From Actinoplanes xinjiangensis (lineage in GTDB: Bacteria > Actinomycetota > Actinomycetes > Mycobacteriales > Micromonosporaceae): DNA of 64,000 bases. The translations under genes were made by a program, and so were the position numbers. The stretch lies in assembly GCF_003148685.1 (NCBI RefSeq), contig NZ_QGGR01000018.1:62001-126000 (forward strand). Reading direction: 5' to 3'. How positions within the stretch are numbered: position 1 is the first letter of the stretch; each line of letters opens with the position of its first letter. Below are positions 1-10,310 of the stretch, piece by piece. Below the pieces are notes generated by a model. The model ran no database searches. It was not told the DNA's origin and worked only from the letters and a program-made list of their open reading frames with translations.

Positions 1-2970
1 CGCACCTTCGCGGTCGCCGACCAGCGGACCATCGACCAGGTCCCGCGGCTGTGGGCGCCGCCCTGCCGGGAACTGCTGCTCACCCCGGACGTCCGGGCCA
101 GGGCCGCCGCCCTCGCGGCCGAGCACCCCGAGCTCGCCGAGATCCTGGACAAGCTGGCCGAGGGCATTCCGGTCGAGGGGATGGAGTCGCTGGCCCCCGC
201 GCTGGTGCAGGGGACCGACAGCATGGAGTTGCTGGTCGACTGCATGCCGGCCGGGACCCACGTCCTGCTCTGCGACCCGGAGCGGATCCGGACCCGGGCG
301 CACGACCTCACCCGTACGTCGGACGAGTTCCTGGAAGCCTCCTGGGCCGCGGCCGCCGTCGGCGGGCAGGCGCCGATCGACGTCGGCGCCGTGGCCTTCC
401 GCAGTCTGGCCGACGTCCGGGCGCACGCCGCGGTCCTGCATCAGCCGTGGTGGTCGATCTCACCCTTCGGGCTGGCCGACACCCCCGCCGAGGCACTGCC
501 CTGGGAGGACGCCCCGGTCACCGAGGTCGCCCCGGACACGGGGGACGCGATCGCGCTGGCCGCGCAGCCCGTCCCGCTCTACCACGGCGACACCGCCAAG
601 CTCGCCGGTGACCTCGCCGGCTGGGCCGGTCAGGGCTGGGCGATCGCGCTGGTCTTCGAAGGCAAGGGCACCGCACAGCGGGCCGCCGAGTTGCTCCGCG
701 ACGCCGGCCTGGGCGTCACCCCGGTGGACTCGATCCCGTCCGCCATCCGGGACGGGCAGGTCCTGATCACCTGCGGCGGGCTGAACCACGGTTTCGTCGA
801 CGAGGCCTCCCGGCTGGCCGTGATCACCGGCAACGACATCTCCGGCGGCCGTGGCGCGTCCACCAGGGACATGCGCAAGCTGCCGGCCCGGCGGCGCAAC
901 ACCATCGATCCGCTGGAGCTGAAGACCGGCGACTTCGTGGTGCACGAGCAGCACGGCATCGGCCGCTACATCGAGCTGGTGCAGCGGGTCGTCAACGGCG
1001 CCGAGCGGGAGTACCTGGTCATCGAGTACGCCGCCTCCAAGCGGGGCCAGCCCGGCGACCGGCTCTTCGTCCCCACCGACCAGCTGGACCAGCTCTCCCG
1101 CTACGTCGGCGGCGAGTCGCCCACCCTGCACAAGATGGGCGGCGCCGACTGGCAGAAGAGCAAGGCCCGCGCCAAGAAGGCGGTCAAGGAGATCGCCGCC
1201 CAGCTCATCCAGCTGTACGCGGCGCGCCAGGCCTCCTCGGGCCACGCGTTCGGCCCGGACACCCCGTGGCAGCGGGAGCTGGAGGACGCCTTCCCATACA
1301 CCGAGACGCCCGACCAGATGGCCGCGATCATCGAGGTCAAGCACGACATGGAACTACAGGTCCCGATGGACAGGCTGATCTGCGGCGACGTCGGTTACGG
1401 CAAGACCGAGATCGCGGTACGGGCGGCGTTCAAGGCCGTACAGGACGGCAAGCAGGTGGCCGTGCTCGTGCCGACGACCCTGCTCGCCCAGCAGCACTTC
1501 AACACGTTCACCGAGCGGATGAGCCAGTTCCCGGTGCAGATCCGGCAGCTGTCCCGGTTCCAGACGCCGAAGGAGACCACCCTCACCCTGGAGGGCGCCG
1601 CCAACGGCACGGTCGACATCATCATCGGCACCCACCGGCTGCTCGCCAAGTCGACCCGCTTCAAGAACCTCGGCCTGATCATCGTCGACGAGGAGCAGCG
1701 CTTCGGCGTCGAGCACAAGGAGCAGCTCAAGGCCCTGCGCGCCTCGGTCGACGTGCTGACCATGTCGGCCACCCCGATCCCGCGGACCCTGGAGATGGCG
1801 ATCACCGGCATCCGCGAGATGTCGACCATCGCCACCCCGCCGGAGGAGCGCCACCCGGTCCTCACCTACGTCGGCGCGTACGACGAGAAGCAGGTCGCCG
1901 CCGCGATCCACCGCGAGCTGCTGCGCGACGGCCAGGTCTTCTACCTGCACAACCGGGTCGAATCGATCGACCGGGCCGCCCGCAAGCTGCGCGAGCTGGT
2001 GCCCGAGGCGCGGGTCGCGGTGGCGCACGGCCAGATGAGCGAGGAACAGCTCGAGAAGGTGATGGTCGGCTTCTGGGAGAAGGAGTTCGACGTCCTGGTC
2101 TGCACCACGATCGTCGAGTCCGGCATCGACATCCCGAACGCCAACACCCTCATCCTGGAGCGCGCCGACCTGCTCGGTCTCGCCCAGCTGCACCAGATCC
2201 GGGGCCGGGTCGGCCGGGGGCGCGAGCGGGCGTACGCGTACTTCCTCTACCCCCGGGACAAGCCGCTCACCGAGCACGCCCACGAGCGCCTCGCCACCAT
2301 CGCCCAGCACACCGAACTCGGCGCCGGCATGTACGTCGCGATGAAGGACCTGGAGATCCGCGGCGCCGGCAACCTGCTCGGCGGCGAGCAGTCCGGCCAC
2401 ATCGAGGGCGTCGGCTTCGACCTCTACGTGCGGATGGTCGGCGAGGCCGTGGCCCAGTTCAAGGGCGAACGGCAGGAGGAGGAGCCCGAGGTCAAGATCG
2501 ACCTGCCGATCGACGCGCACCTGCCCACCGAGTACATCTCGGTCGAGCGCCTGCGCCTGGAGATGTACCGCAAACTCGCCGAGGCCCGCGACGACACCCG
2601 CCTCGACGAGGTGGTCGGCGAGATGAAGGACCGCTACGGCGAACCGCCCGCCCCGGTCGTCAACCTCATCGCGGTCGCCCGGTTCCGGCAGGTGGCCCGT
2701 ACCTACGGCCTCACCGACGTGTCCATGCAGGGCAAGCACATCCGGCTCTCGCCGCTCCCCCTGCCGGACTCCAAGCAGATGCGGCTCAAGCGCTACCACC
2801 CGGACTCGGTCTACAAGACCGGCGCCGACCAGGTCAGCGTCCCGCGGCCCAGTACCCGCCGCATCGGTGGCGAACTGCTGCGCGACCAGGCTCTTCTCCA
2901 GTGGTGCGCGCAGCTGCTCAAGGACGTTCTCGGGGAGCCGGTGAAAACCGGCGCCGCCCGGGCGACGTAA
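1..2970 (+). CDS. mfd: Transcription-repair coupling factor Mfd (5' end outside window)
   Basis: Mfd is an ATP-driven dsDNA translocase that displaces RNA polymerase stalled at lesions and recruits UvrA. The frame is open from base 1. The visible 989 residues lack roughly the first 200 of a usual ~1200-residue protein, so the true start is outside the window. In order: UvrB-like module remnant, RNA-polymerase-interacting domain with GDFVVHEQHGIGRY near residue 310, Walker A GDVGYGKTE near 462, DEEQ box near 563, SATPIPRTL near 589, the helicase segment ESGIDIPNANTL near 706 followed by GRVGRG, and the C-terminal TRCF domain. A lipoprotein gene follows after 29 bp and then mazG, the same order as mycobacterial Rv1020-Rv1022. 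Confidence 0.97.
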   Translation, partial: RTFAVADQRTIDQVPRLWAPPCRELLLTPDVRARAAALAAEHPELAEILDKLAEGIPVEGMESLAPALVQGTDSMELLVDCMPAGTHVLLCDPERIRTRAHDLTRTSDEFLEASWAAAAVGGQAPIDVGAVAFRSLADVRAHAAVLHQPWWSISPFGLADTPAEALPWEDAPVTEVAPDTGDAIALAAQPVPLYHGDTAKLAGDLAGWAGQGWAIALVFEGKGTAQRAAELLRDAGLGVTPVDSIPSAIRDGQVLITCGGLNHGFVDEASRLAVITGNDISGGRGASTRDMRKLPARRRNTIDPLELKTGDFVVHEQHGIGRYIELVQRVVNGAEREYLVIEYAASKRGQPGDRLFVPTDQLDQLSRYVGGESPTLHKMGGADWQKSKARAKKAVKEIAAQLIQLYAARQASSGHAFGPDTPWQRELEDAFPYTETPDQMAAIIEVKHDMELQVPMDRLICGDVGYGKTEIAVRAAFKAVQDGKQVAVLVPTTLLAQQHFNTFTERMSQFPVQIRQLSRFQTPKETTLTLEGAANGTVDIIIGTHRLLAKSTRFKNLGLIIVDEEQRFGVEHKEQLKALRASVDVLTMSATPIPRTLEMAITGIREMSTIATPPEERHPVLTYVGAYDEKQVAAAIHRELLRDGQVFYLHNRVESIDRAARKLRELVPEARVAVAHGQMSEEQLEKVMVGFWEKEFDVLVCTTIVESGIDIPNANTLILERADLLGLAQLHQIRGRVGRGRERAYAYFLYPRDKPLTEHAHERLATIAQHTELGAGMYVAMKDLEIRGAGNLLGGEQSGHIEGVGFDLYVRMVGEAVAQFKGERQEEEPEVKIDLPIDAHLPTEYISVERLRLEMYRKLAEARDDTRLDEVVGEMKDRYGEPPAPVVNLIAVARFRQVARTYGLTDVSMQGKHIRLSPLPLPDSKQMRLKRYHPDSVYKTGADQVSVPRPSTRRIGGELLRDQALLQWCAQLLKDVLGEPVKTGAARAT

Positions 2971-2999
2971 ATCACAATGCCCGTGAGAGAGTGTTGACC

Positions 3000-3812
3000 A
3001 TGCTGCGTGCCCGCCGACTCGCCTCCGCTGTTGTCGCCGCGTCCCTCGCCGTGGGCGGCCTGTCCGCCTGCCGCTCGGAGTCATCCGTGGCCGCCTATAT
3101 GGGCAGCGCCGGGGAGATCACCGAGCAGGAGCTCGACAAGGTCTGGAACGAGGCCTACGACACCCTGACCGACCAGGCGCGAGCCGAGGCGGCGGAGGCC
3201 GAGAAGGCGCAGCGGGAGACCGAGAAGAAGCGCGAGGAGGCCGGCGAGGAGGTCACCCCCGCGCCCACCATCACGGCCGAGCGGGCGCAGGTGCCCTTCA
3301 CCCGGACGCAGGTCCTCCAGGCGCTGGTCGGCCACGAGATCTACGCCCGCCTCGCCGACAAGCACGCGGTGCGGCTGCCCGCCGACGTGCCGTACGAGCA
3401 GTTCGCCGCGGAGAAGAAGCTGCCCGCCGACTCCACCTACGCGAAGCTCTACATCGAGAACTACTACCTGCGCGGCCTGCTGACCCAGTCGCTGGTCTCC
3501 ACCGCCACGCCGACCGACCAGGACATGCGCTTCGTCTACGACCAGCTGACCGCCAACGGCGGTGTCGAGCCCGGCCAGGACTACGCCACCTGGCGTTCCG
3601 CCCAGGGCGAGCAGAACCTCCAGGCGGTGGCCGCCGCGGCGCGGCTGCGCGAGGAGGTCCGGGCCACCGCCGACGAGCTGCGCGTCAAACTCAACCCGCG
3701 GTACGCGTTCGACCTGACCGTGCTCGGCGTGGAGGGCGAGACCGGTGCGCTGGACCTGCTCACCGCCGACTTCGACGACCGCTGGTCGGTTCCGGTGGCC
3801 GACGCCTCTTGA
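3000..3812 (+). CDS. SurA/PpiC-like N-terminal-domain lipoprotein
   Basis: Predicted 270-residue exported lipoprotein. After an Arg-containing n-region and a hydrophobic core comes the lipobox LSAC (Cys near residue 24). The body is helical and charged, with an Ala/Glu/Lys-rich coiled segment around residues 55-85, and resembles the SurA N-terminal chaperone fold. I see no PPIase domain. ATG at 3000 is chosen because GAGAGA lies just upstream; in-frame GTG 2991 and TTG 2994 are alternatives. The stop overlaps the TTG start of mazG by 4 bp, so the two are probably translationally coupled. Its position corresponds to lpqU in mycobacteria, but the sequence looks SurA-like. The exact client or role is unknown. 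Confidence 0.85.
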   Translation: MLRARRLASAVVAASLAVGGLSACRSESSVAAYMGSAGEITEQELDKVWNEAYDTLTDQARAEAAEAEKAQRETEKKREEAGEEVTPAPTITAERAQVPFTRTQVLQALVGHEIYARLADKHAVRLPADVPYEQFAAEKKLPADSTYAKLYIENYYLRGLLTQSLVSTATPTDQDMRFVYDQLTANGGVEPGQDYATWRSAQGEQNLQAVAAAARLREEVRATADELRVKLNPRYAFDLTVLGVEGETGALDLLTADFDDRWSVPVADAS

Positions 3813-4753
3813 GCACCAGGATCGTTCTGCTGGTCACCTCGCCCCGGCTGCCGGCGGGGCTGCTGACCGCCGAGGCGTGGGACACCGTCCGGGCGTACCC
3901 CGTCTACGCCGCCGCGGACAGCGCCCAGGCCGACGCCCTGCGGGTCACCGGTGTCCCGGTCACCGTCCTGGACACCGACGCCCAGGGACTGCTGGACGCC
4001 GTCGCCGGCCGGCCCGCCGTCGTCTGGCTCGCCGGGCCCGACGGTGACCAGACCTTCGCCCGGCAGCTCGGGCTGCGCCTGGCCCGCGAGCCCGGCCTGG
4101 CCGAACTGGAGCTGATGTACGGCTCCTGGGACCCGCCCGGCGCCCGGCTCCTGGACGCCGTCACCGTGATGGACCGGCTCGCCTCACCCGGCGGCGACCC
4201 GTGGAAACGGGAGCAGACCCACCTGACGCTCGCCCCCTACCTGCTGGAGGAGAGCTACGAGGCGTACGACGCGATCACCGGCGGCGACCTGGGCGCGCTG
4301 CGCGAGGAACTCGGCGACGTGCTCCTCCAGGTGCTGCTGCACGCCCGCCTCGCCGAGGACCGCCCGGAGAGCGACCGGTGGAGCGTCGACGACGTGGCCG
4401 GCGGCCTGGTCGAGAAGATGATCCGCCGCAACCCGCACGTGTTCGGCGGCGAGCAGATCACCGACATCGAGGAGATCACCGCCAACTGGGAGCGGATCAA
4501 GCGCGAGGAGAAGGCCCGGGACTCGGTGCTCGACGGGATCGCGCTCAGCCAGCCGGCCCTCGCCCTGGCCGCGAAGATCCTGCACCGGGTGGAGCGGGGC
4601 GGGCTGTCCGTACCGCTGCCCTCCGACGACGACCTCGGCAGCCTGCTGCTGCGGGTGGTCGCCGAGGCCCGCGCCGCCGGACTGGACGCCGAGGCCGCCC
4701 TGCGCGCCGCCACCCTGCTCTACGCCGAAGCGGTGCGCGCCGCGGAGCGTTGA
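3809..4753 (+). CDS. mazG: Nucleoside triphosphate pyrophosphohydrolase MazG
   Basis: Hydrolyses (d)NTPs to NMP and pyrophosphate, a house-cleaning and stringent-response-related activity. The 314-residue protein carries the MazG metal-binding signature: EESYEAYDAI near residues 148-157, then LREELGDVLLQVLLHARL near 165-182, with the acidic residues expected to hold Mg2+. The first ~110 residues form an Ala/Leu-rich extension, as in other actinobacterial MazG proteins. The start is TTG at 3809, overlapping the upstream stop by 4 bp. No later start preserves that coupling. The mfd-mazG-eno neighbourhood is conserved in actinobacteria. Confidence 0.93.
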   Translation: MSTRIVLLVTSPRLPAGLLTAEAWDTVRAYPVYAAADSAQADALRVTGVPVTVLDTDAQGLLDAVAGRPAVVWLAGPDGDQTFARQLGLRLAREPGLAELELMYGSWDPPGARLLDAVTVMDRLASPGGDPWKREQTHLTLAPYLLEESYEAYDAITGGDLGALREELGDVLLQVLLHARLAEDRPESDRWSVDDVAGGLVEKMIRRNPHVFGGEQITDIEEITANWERIKREEKARDSVLDGIALSQPALALAAKILHRVERGGLSVPLPSDDDLGSLLLRVVAEARAAGLDAEAALRAATLLYAEAVRAAER

Positions 4754-4800
4754 TCACCTGCTCGCCGGGTGCGCCGCCGGAAAATGTCGGTCCCTCCGAG

Positions 4801-4813
4801 TAGGTTTCACGGC
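4801..4813 (+). promoter_or_regulatory. Leaderless-type promoter -10 for the DUF885 gene
   Basis: TAGGTT at 4801-4806 sits 7 nt before ATG 4814, and no Shine-Dalgarno-like purine run intervenes. This spacing would put the transcript start at or next to the start codon. No clear -35 was seen. Confidence 0.45.
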
Positions 4814-6430
4814 ATGCCGGAGTTCGTACCGCTTGCCGAGCGGATCGTCGACGCCCTGCTGGAGAGCGACCCCGCCACCGCCTCCTCCGCGGGTGACCAC
4901 CGTTTCGACGACCGTCTGCCCGACCATTCCGCCGCCGCCGTGTCCGGCCGCGTCGCCATGCTGCGGGACGCCGCCGATGCGCTCAGCGCCGTCGACCCCG
5001 ACAGCTTCGACCCGGAGGACCAGGTCGACCACGCGATCCTCACCGCGCGGGTGGAGCGTGCGATCTTCGAGCTGACCGAGATCCGCGAGCACGAGTGGAA
5101 TCCTCTGGAGCACAATCCCGGCCCGCTGCTGCACGCCCTGATCGCCCGCCCGTTCGCACCCCTCGACGAGCGGCTGGCCGGCCTGGCCGGCCGTCTGGCG
5201 GCCATCCCCGACGCGCTGGCCACCGCCCGTGCCGTGCTGCGTGACGTGCCCCGCATCCACGCCGAGACCGCGATCGGCCAGTTCGCCGGCACCGCCGGGC
5301 TCGTCCGCGACCAGGTGCCCCGGCTGCTGGCCCAGGCGCCCGGCCGGCGTGCCGAGGTGGAGCCGGCCGCCGCCGCGGCGCTGTCCGCCCTCGGCGAGTT
5401 CGACGGCTGGCTGCGGGCCCGGCTGGAGGGCGACGACCCCGGCCGTGAGCCGCGGCTCGGCCGCCCGCTCTGGGAGGCCCGCCTCTGGCACACCCTCGAC
5501 ACCGAGCTGCCCGCCGCCGAGATCCTCTCCCGGGCGTGGGACAACCTGGACCGGGTCAGCGAGGCGCTGCGGGTGGCGTCGGCCGAGCTGACCGGCGGCC
5601 CGGCCACCGACGAGACGGTCCGCCGCGCCCTCGACACGATCGCCGGCAGACACCCCGACGACTCCACCATCGTCGGGCTGGCCCAGGTGACGATGGCCGA
5701 GGCGACCGAGTTCGTCCGGCGGCACGACGTGCTGTCCCTGGTGGACGATCCGTGCGTCATCGAGGAGATGCCGGAGTTCGCCCGGGGTGTCGCGGTGGCC
5801 TACTGTGACCCGCCCGGCCCGCTCGAGACCGCCGACGTGCCCACGTTCTACTGCATCGCCCCGGCCCCGGCCGACTGGCCGGCCGAGCGGATCGCCAGCT
5901 TCTACCGTGAGTACAACGACGAGATGCTGCGCAACCTCACCGTCCACGAGGCGATGCCCGGCCACTTCCTGCAGATCGCCCACTCCCGGCGGTTCCGGGC
6001 CGCCACCCGGGTGCGTTCGCTCGGCTGGTCCGGCCCGTTCGTCGAGGGCTGGGCGGTCTACGCCGAGGAGCTGATGGCCGGTCTCGGCTTCGGTGGTCTG
6101 CCGGTCCGGGTGCAGCAGCTCAAGATGCAGTTGCGGATGAGCCTGAACGCGATCATCGACCAGCTCACCCACTGCGAGGACATGCCCGAGGCGGAGGCGA
6201 TGGCGCTGATGACCGGCCGCGGCTTCCAGGAGGAGGGCGAGGCGGCCGGCAAGTGGCGGCGTGCCCTGCTCACGTCCACCCAGCTCTCGACCTATTTCGT
6301 CGGCTACACCGAGGTGGCGGCGATCGCGGCGGCCCGCCCGTTCGGCGCCACCCCGAAAGCCTGGCACGACGCGATGCTGGCGCACGGCTCACCGCCACCC
6401 CGGCACCTGCGCACCCTCCTGGGCGTCTGA
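4814..6430 (+). CDS. DUF885 family protein (putative metallopeptidase-like)
   Basis: A 538-residue protein of the DUF885 family, whose members resemble M2/M3-fold zinc peptidases. The segment TVHEAMPGHFLQ (around residues 378-389) gives the HExxxGH arrangement typical of this family; the substrate is unknown. No signal peptide or membrane segment is visible, so it is probably cytoplasmic. ATG 4814 is preferred over in-frame ATGs at 4769 and 4784 because homologous proteins begin near the FVPLAERIVDALLESDP segment and a -10-like TAGGTT lies 7 nt upstream. It converges on a minus-strand lipoprotein gene. Confidence 0.88.
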   Translation: MPEFVPLAERIVDALLESDPATASSAGDHRFDDRLPDHSAAAVSGRVAMLRDAADALSAVDPDSFDPEDQVDHAILTARVERAIFELTEIREHEWNPLEHNPGPLLHALIARPFAPLDERLAGLAGRLAAIPDALATARAVLRDVPRIHAETAIGQFAGTAGLVRDQVPRLLAQAPGRRAEVEPAAAAALSALGEFDGWLRARLEGDDPGREPRLGRPLWEARLWHTLDTELPAAEILSRAWDNLDRVSEALRVASAELTGGPATDETVRRALDTIAGRHPDDSTIVGLAQVTMAEATEFVRRHDVLSLVDDPCVIEEMPEFARGVAVAYCDPPGPLETADVPTFYCIAPAPADWPAERIASFYREYNDEMLRNLTVHEAMPGHFLQIAHSRRFRAATRVRSLGWSGPFVEGWAVYAEELMAGLGFGGLPVRVQQLKMQLRMSLNAIIDQLTHCEDMPEAEAMALMTGRGFQEEGEAAGKWRRALLTSTQLSTYFVGYTEVAAIAAARPFGATPKAWHDAMLAHGSPPPRHLRTLLGV

Positions 6431-6455
6431 CCCGACGGTCCGTCCCGCCACAGGA

Positions 6456-6499
6456 GCCCGCTCACCGGCGCGCCCGCTCACCGGCGCGCCCGCTCGGCG
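6456..6499. repeat. 16-bp tandem direct repeat (2.5 copies)
   Basis: GCCCGCTCACCGGCGC occurs at 6456-6471 and 6472-6487, followed by a partial third copy. It lies in the 89-bp gap between two convergent genes. Each unit contains GGCGC/GCGCC-type complementarity, so it may also act as a weak bidirectional terminator. Confidence 0.7.
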
Positions 6500-6519
6500 G
6501 GGCCGTGCCGGGGTCGTGA

Positions 6520-7347
6520 TCAGGTGGGGCGGCGGTCGTCGAGACGGGCGTCCGGTGGGACGGTGAAGTCGGTCTCGTCGCTGCCGACGCGGTAATCGGT
6601 CAGCAGCATCTCGACCTGGGCGCCGTCGACCGTGCCGGTGAAGGCGGCGACGGTGCCCTCGACCGTCACGCACACCTCGAAGCCCGTGCCGCCGTCGAAC
6701 CGGAGACAGGAGGCGTAACGGCCGGCGATCGTGGTCTCCCGGGGGACGACCTCCGTGCCCGGGTCGACCGCGGCGACCTCCAGCATGCCGAGGATCGCGG
6801 CCGGCGTGACCAGACCGGTCGAGGCCGGGATCGACTCGTCGCCGCCCGGTGACGTGGCGGTGCAGACGGCCTCGTCCCCGGCTCCGGCACAGCGGATCAG
6901 GGCCTCGGAGGTGCTGATCAGACTGCCGGACGGCCACGTGTAAGCCACCCGGGCCGGCGTCTGGGAGCGCGCCACCCGTGCGGTGGCCCCACCGGCCAGG
7001 CGGTAGGTGGTCGTCCAGGTCAGCCCGCCGGCCGCGGCGATCCGGTCGGCAGCTTCGGAGACCAAAGCCTCGTCGGCGAGCCCGGCGGCGCTGGCCCGGT
7101 CCAGGCCGGTGCACGCGGTCGTGCCGGTCAGGAGCGCGACGACCAGCGCGGCCGTTCGCAGAGCACCCGGCCACCGCTGCCGCCGGTCCGCGTGCGGGGC
7201 CGCCCCGCGCCGTGGGCTGCCGCGGAGCCGGGCCGCGTGGGACCCGGAGCGGCCGGCGCGGGGTGCCGGGCGGGCGGTTCGGGGTGCCGGGCGGGCGGTG
7301 CGGAGCGGGGGACGGCCGGCGCGTACGGGGTGCGGGGTGGCGGGCAC
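6520..7347 (-). CDS. Putative lipoprotein
   Basis: Predicted exported lipoprotein of unknown function, 275 residues from the GTG at 7347. A hydrophobic stretch (TAALVVALLTGTTAC) ends in a lipobox-like TTAC, followed by a soluble beta-rich domain with several paired Cys residues; the general look is LppX/LprG-like, but I cannot assign a family. The start is uncertain. The lipobox lies ~80 residues in, an unusually long n-region, and that Arg/Pro/Ala-rich stretch contains a 21-bp tandem DNA repeat (7261-7302) encoding RTARPAP twice. No better GTG/ATG/TTG lies close to the hydrophobic core. A further-upstream start at 7458 is also open. Confidence 0.7.
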   Translation of the reverse strand: MPATPHPVRAGRPPLRTARPAPRTARPAPRAGRSGSHAARLRGSPRRGAAPHADRRQRWPGALRTAALVVALLTGTTACTGLDRASAAGLADEALVSEAADRIAAAGGLTWTTTYRLAGGATARVARSQTPARVAYTWPSGSLISTSEALIRCAGAGDEAVCTATSPGGDESIPASTGLVTPAAILGMLEVAAVDPGTEVVPRETTIAGRYASCLRFDGGTGFEVCVTVEGTVAAFTGTVDGAQVEMLLTDYRVGSDETDFTVPPDARLDDRRPT

Positions 7348-7501
7348 GGAGACCACCCTGACGTACCCGCGCAACCCCGCGCAATCGAGTATCCGGCGAT
7401 GTGCATCGATGATTCGAGGGCTGATGGCACGACAATTAACCGGCCGGAGGTCCGCCATTAACGGGACCTTCCGGACCGTATTTCCATTCGTATTCCGGGA
7501 T

Positions 7502-8191
7502 TCAGCGGCCGGCCATCGCCGCGGCCTCGGCCAGTGTCTCCTCGGCGAGCGCGGCGGCCGCGGCCGCTTCGCGTCGGGCCTGCGACTGGAGGCGCATCAC
7601 GTACCGCCGGATGACCGTCGCCTGTCGCTCGTCCTGCTCGAAGATCGCCACCATCTCGGTGACCAGGGGCCCGCGGACCGGGACCTGCTGGCGGATCTGG
7701 GCCACCCGGTAGGCGGTGGCCGGGAACTGGACGATCTCCTCGCCGAGCTGCAACTGGAGCAGCATCTGCTCGCCGGGCCGCAGGTCGACGTCTCCGAAGT
7801 AGGCCCGCACCGAGCGTTCGCTGAGGTCGTGCACCCGGCCGACGCGCTGCGGCTCGTCGGCCCGGACCAGCAGGATGCTCTCGCCCCCGCCGCCGCGCAC
7901 GAAGTTGCGCAGCTGCTCGATCTCCGGGTCGCCGAGCAGCGTGATGTCGATCCGGTTCTCGTCGGTCCTCCGTACGGTCCCCTGCTGGTTGTACCGGCCA
8001 CGGGGCCCGGCCGGCCAGCGCAGGATCACCACGGAGCCGACCTTGAGCCCGGCGTCGGCGAGGGGAAGGGACAGGGTCACGGTGGTCTCGGCGACCCGGA
8101 CCACGCGGACTTCCGTGAGGGTCTGGTCACCGATGTCCAACTCGACACGCGACCCGTCGGCGGGAAACAGGCTACTGGTCATAGTGCTCAT
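7502..8191 (-). CDS. PilZ-domain protein
   Basis: A 229-residue protein with an N-terminal YcgR-like beta domain (about residues 5-95) and a PilZ-like domain (about 100-205), then an Ala/Glu/Arg-rich helical tail. PilZ domains bind c-di-GMP through RxxxR and (D/N)xSxxG. Here I see RADEPQR followed by DLSERS, so the last Gly of the motif is replaced by Ser and binding may be weakened. ATG 8191 is taken; ATG 8182 is an in-frame alternative, and neither has a strong ribosome site. Transcribed divergently from eno. A degenerate-GGDEF/EAL gene at 44.7 kb could supply or remove the ligand. Confidence 0.8.
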   Translation of the reverse strand: MSTMTSSLFPADGSRVELDIGDQTLTEVRVVRVAETTVTLSLPLADAGLKVGSVVILRWPAGPRGRYNQQGTVRRTDENRIDITLLGDPEIEQLRNFVRGGGGESILLVRADEPQRVGRVHDLSERSVRAYFGDVDLRPGEQMLLQLQLGEEIVQFPATAYRVAQIRQQVPVRGPLVTEMVAIFEQDERQATVIRRYVMRLQSQARREAAAAAALAEETLAEAAAMAGR

Positions 8192-8274
8192 CGCTTCGGC
8201 AGGTACGCCGCAGGTTTGAGGTGATCCGGCGGGGGAGTTCACCGGCCGCGCGAACGCGTCATGGCCGGACTCGA

Positions 8275-8338
8275 TACGCTCTGCGGTGTGGTCGGCCCGC
8301 AGGGTCGCGGACCGAAACTGTATTCGTACAAACGTTAG
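8275..8338 (+). promoter_or_regulatory. Putative eno promoter and 16-codon leader ORF
   Basis: TACGCT (8275-8280) is a plausible -10 element placing transcription start near 8287. Immediately there, a GTG at 8288 opens a 16-codon reading frame ending in TAG at 8336-8338. It encodes VVGPQGRGPKLYSYKR. The TAG overlaps the TAGGGAG ribosome site of eno. It could be a leaderless leader peptide coupling to eno, or just a 5' UTR with a chance short frame. Confidence 0.35.
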
Positions 8339-9637
<1,299 letters not shown>

Positions 9638-9668
9638 CGGCCGAACAGGGATCATCGGGTTTTGTGAT

Positions 9669-9703
9669 GCCCGCTCTGGAGGCATAGGTTTTCCAGGGCG
9701 GGC
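9669..9703 (+). terminator. Terminator-like hairpin after eno
   Basis: GCCCGCTCTGGA (9669-9680) pairs with TCCAGGGCGGGC (9692-9703) apart from one G-U, around an 11-nt loop. There is no strong T-tract, as is common in actinobacteria. Confidence 0.6.
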
Positions 9704-9734
9704 GCCACGAGCCACGGCTGACGGGAGGGCGGAG

Positions 9735-10301
9735 ATGACGGAACGCCGCACACCGAGTGGCCAGGGCCCGACCCGTCGCCGCGCCGGAGCGGGTGGCCGG
9801 CCCTCCCCTTCCCGCACCAGGAACACCGGGCCGATCCGGGTGCCGTCGGCTCGCCGTACACCTGGGGGATCCTCCGGTGGCGCAGCCGCCCAGCGCACCG
9901 ACGCTCCCCGTCCGCGCGCGCTGACCGGCCGGGCCACCGTCCTCATCGCGCTCGTCGTCGTTCTCGCCCTCGCCTACACGTACCCCCTGCGGGTGTACCT
10001 GGAGCAGGAGTCGCAGATCGCCGAGATGGAGGCGGCCGTGGCCGCGCAGCGGGCCGAGATCACCGCGTCGGAGAAGCAGCTGGCGAAGTGGAAGGACCCG
10101 GAGTATCTGCGCATCCAGGCGCTGGAGCGATTCTCCTACGTCCGTCCCGGTGAGACACCGCTGCTCGTCGTGCCCAACGAGGACGACGTGGCCGCCGCCG
10201 AGCAGACCCCGGCGGCCGCCCCCGACCGGTGGTACGACACGCTGTGGAGCAGTGTCCAAGCCGCCAACGCCGAGCCCTCCCACGCGAAACCCCAGGACTG
10301 A
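9735..10301 (+). CDS. ftsB: FtsB/DivIC-type septum formation initiator
   Basis: A 188-residue bitopic membrane protein expected to join the FtsQ-FtsL-FtsB divisome complex. A long Arg/Gly/Pro-rich cytoplasmic tail (about residues 1-65) precedes one transmembrane helix (TVLIALVVVLALAYTY, ~70-86). A coiled coil follows (EQESQIAEMEAAVAAQRAEI), then the DivIC-typical WKDPEYLRIQALERFSYVRPGE. The Pro/Ala-rich C-terminus looks disordered. ATG 9735 has GGAGGGCGGAG just upstream. It lies between eno and DUF501, as in mycobacteria (Rv1023-Rv1025). Confidence 0.93.
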   Translation: MTERRTPSGQGPTRRRAGAGGRPSPSRTRNTGPIRVPSARRTPGGSSGGAAAQRTDAPRPRALTGRATVLIALVVVLALAYTYPLRVYLEQESQIAEMEAAVAAQRAEITASEKQLAKWKDPEYLRIQALERFSYVRPGETPLLVVPNEDDVAAAEQTPAAAPDRWYDTLWSSVQAANAEPSHAKPQD

Positions 10302-10310
10302 TCCGGACTG

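Noticed and set aside
1266-2990. A long plus-frame reading through mfd into the SurA-like lipoprotein gene
   Set aside because: Only the part from 3000 on has protein character (signal peptide, lipobox); the rest is an off-frame shadow of mfd.
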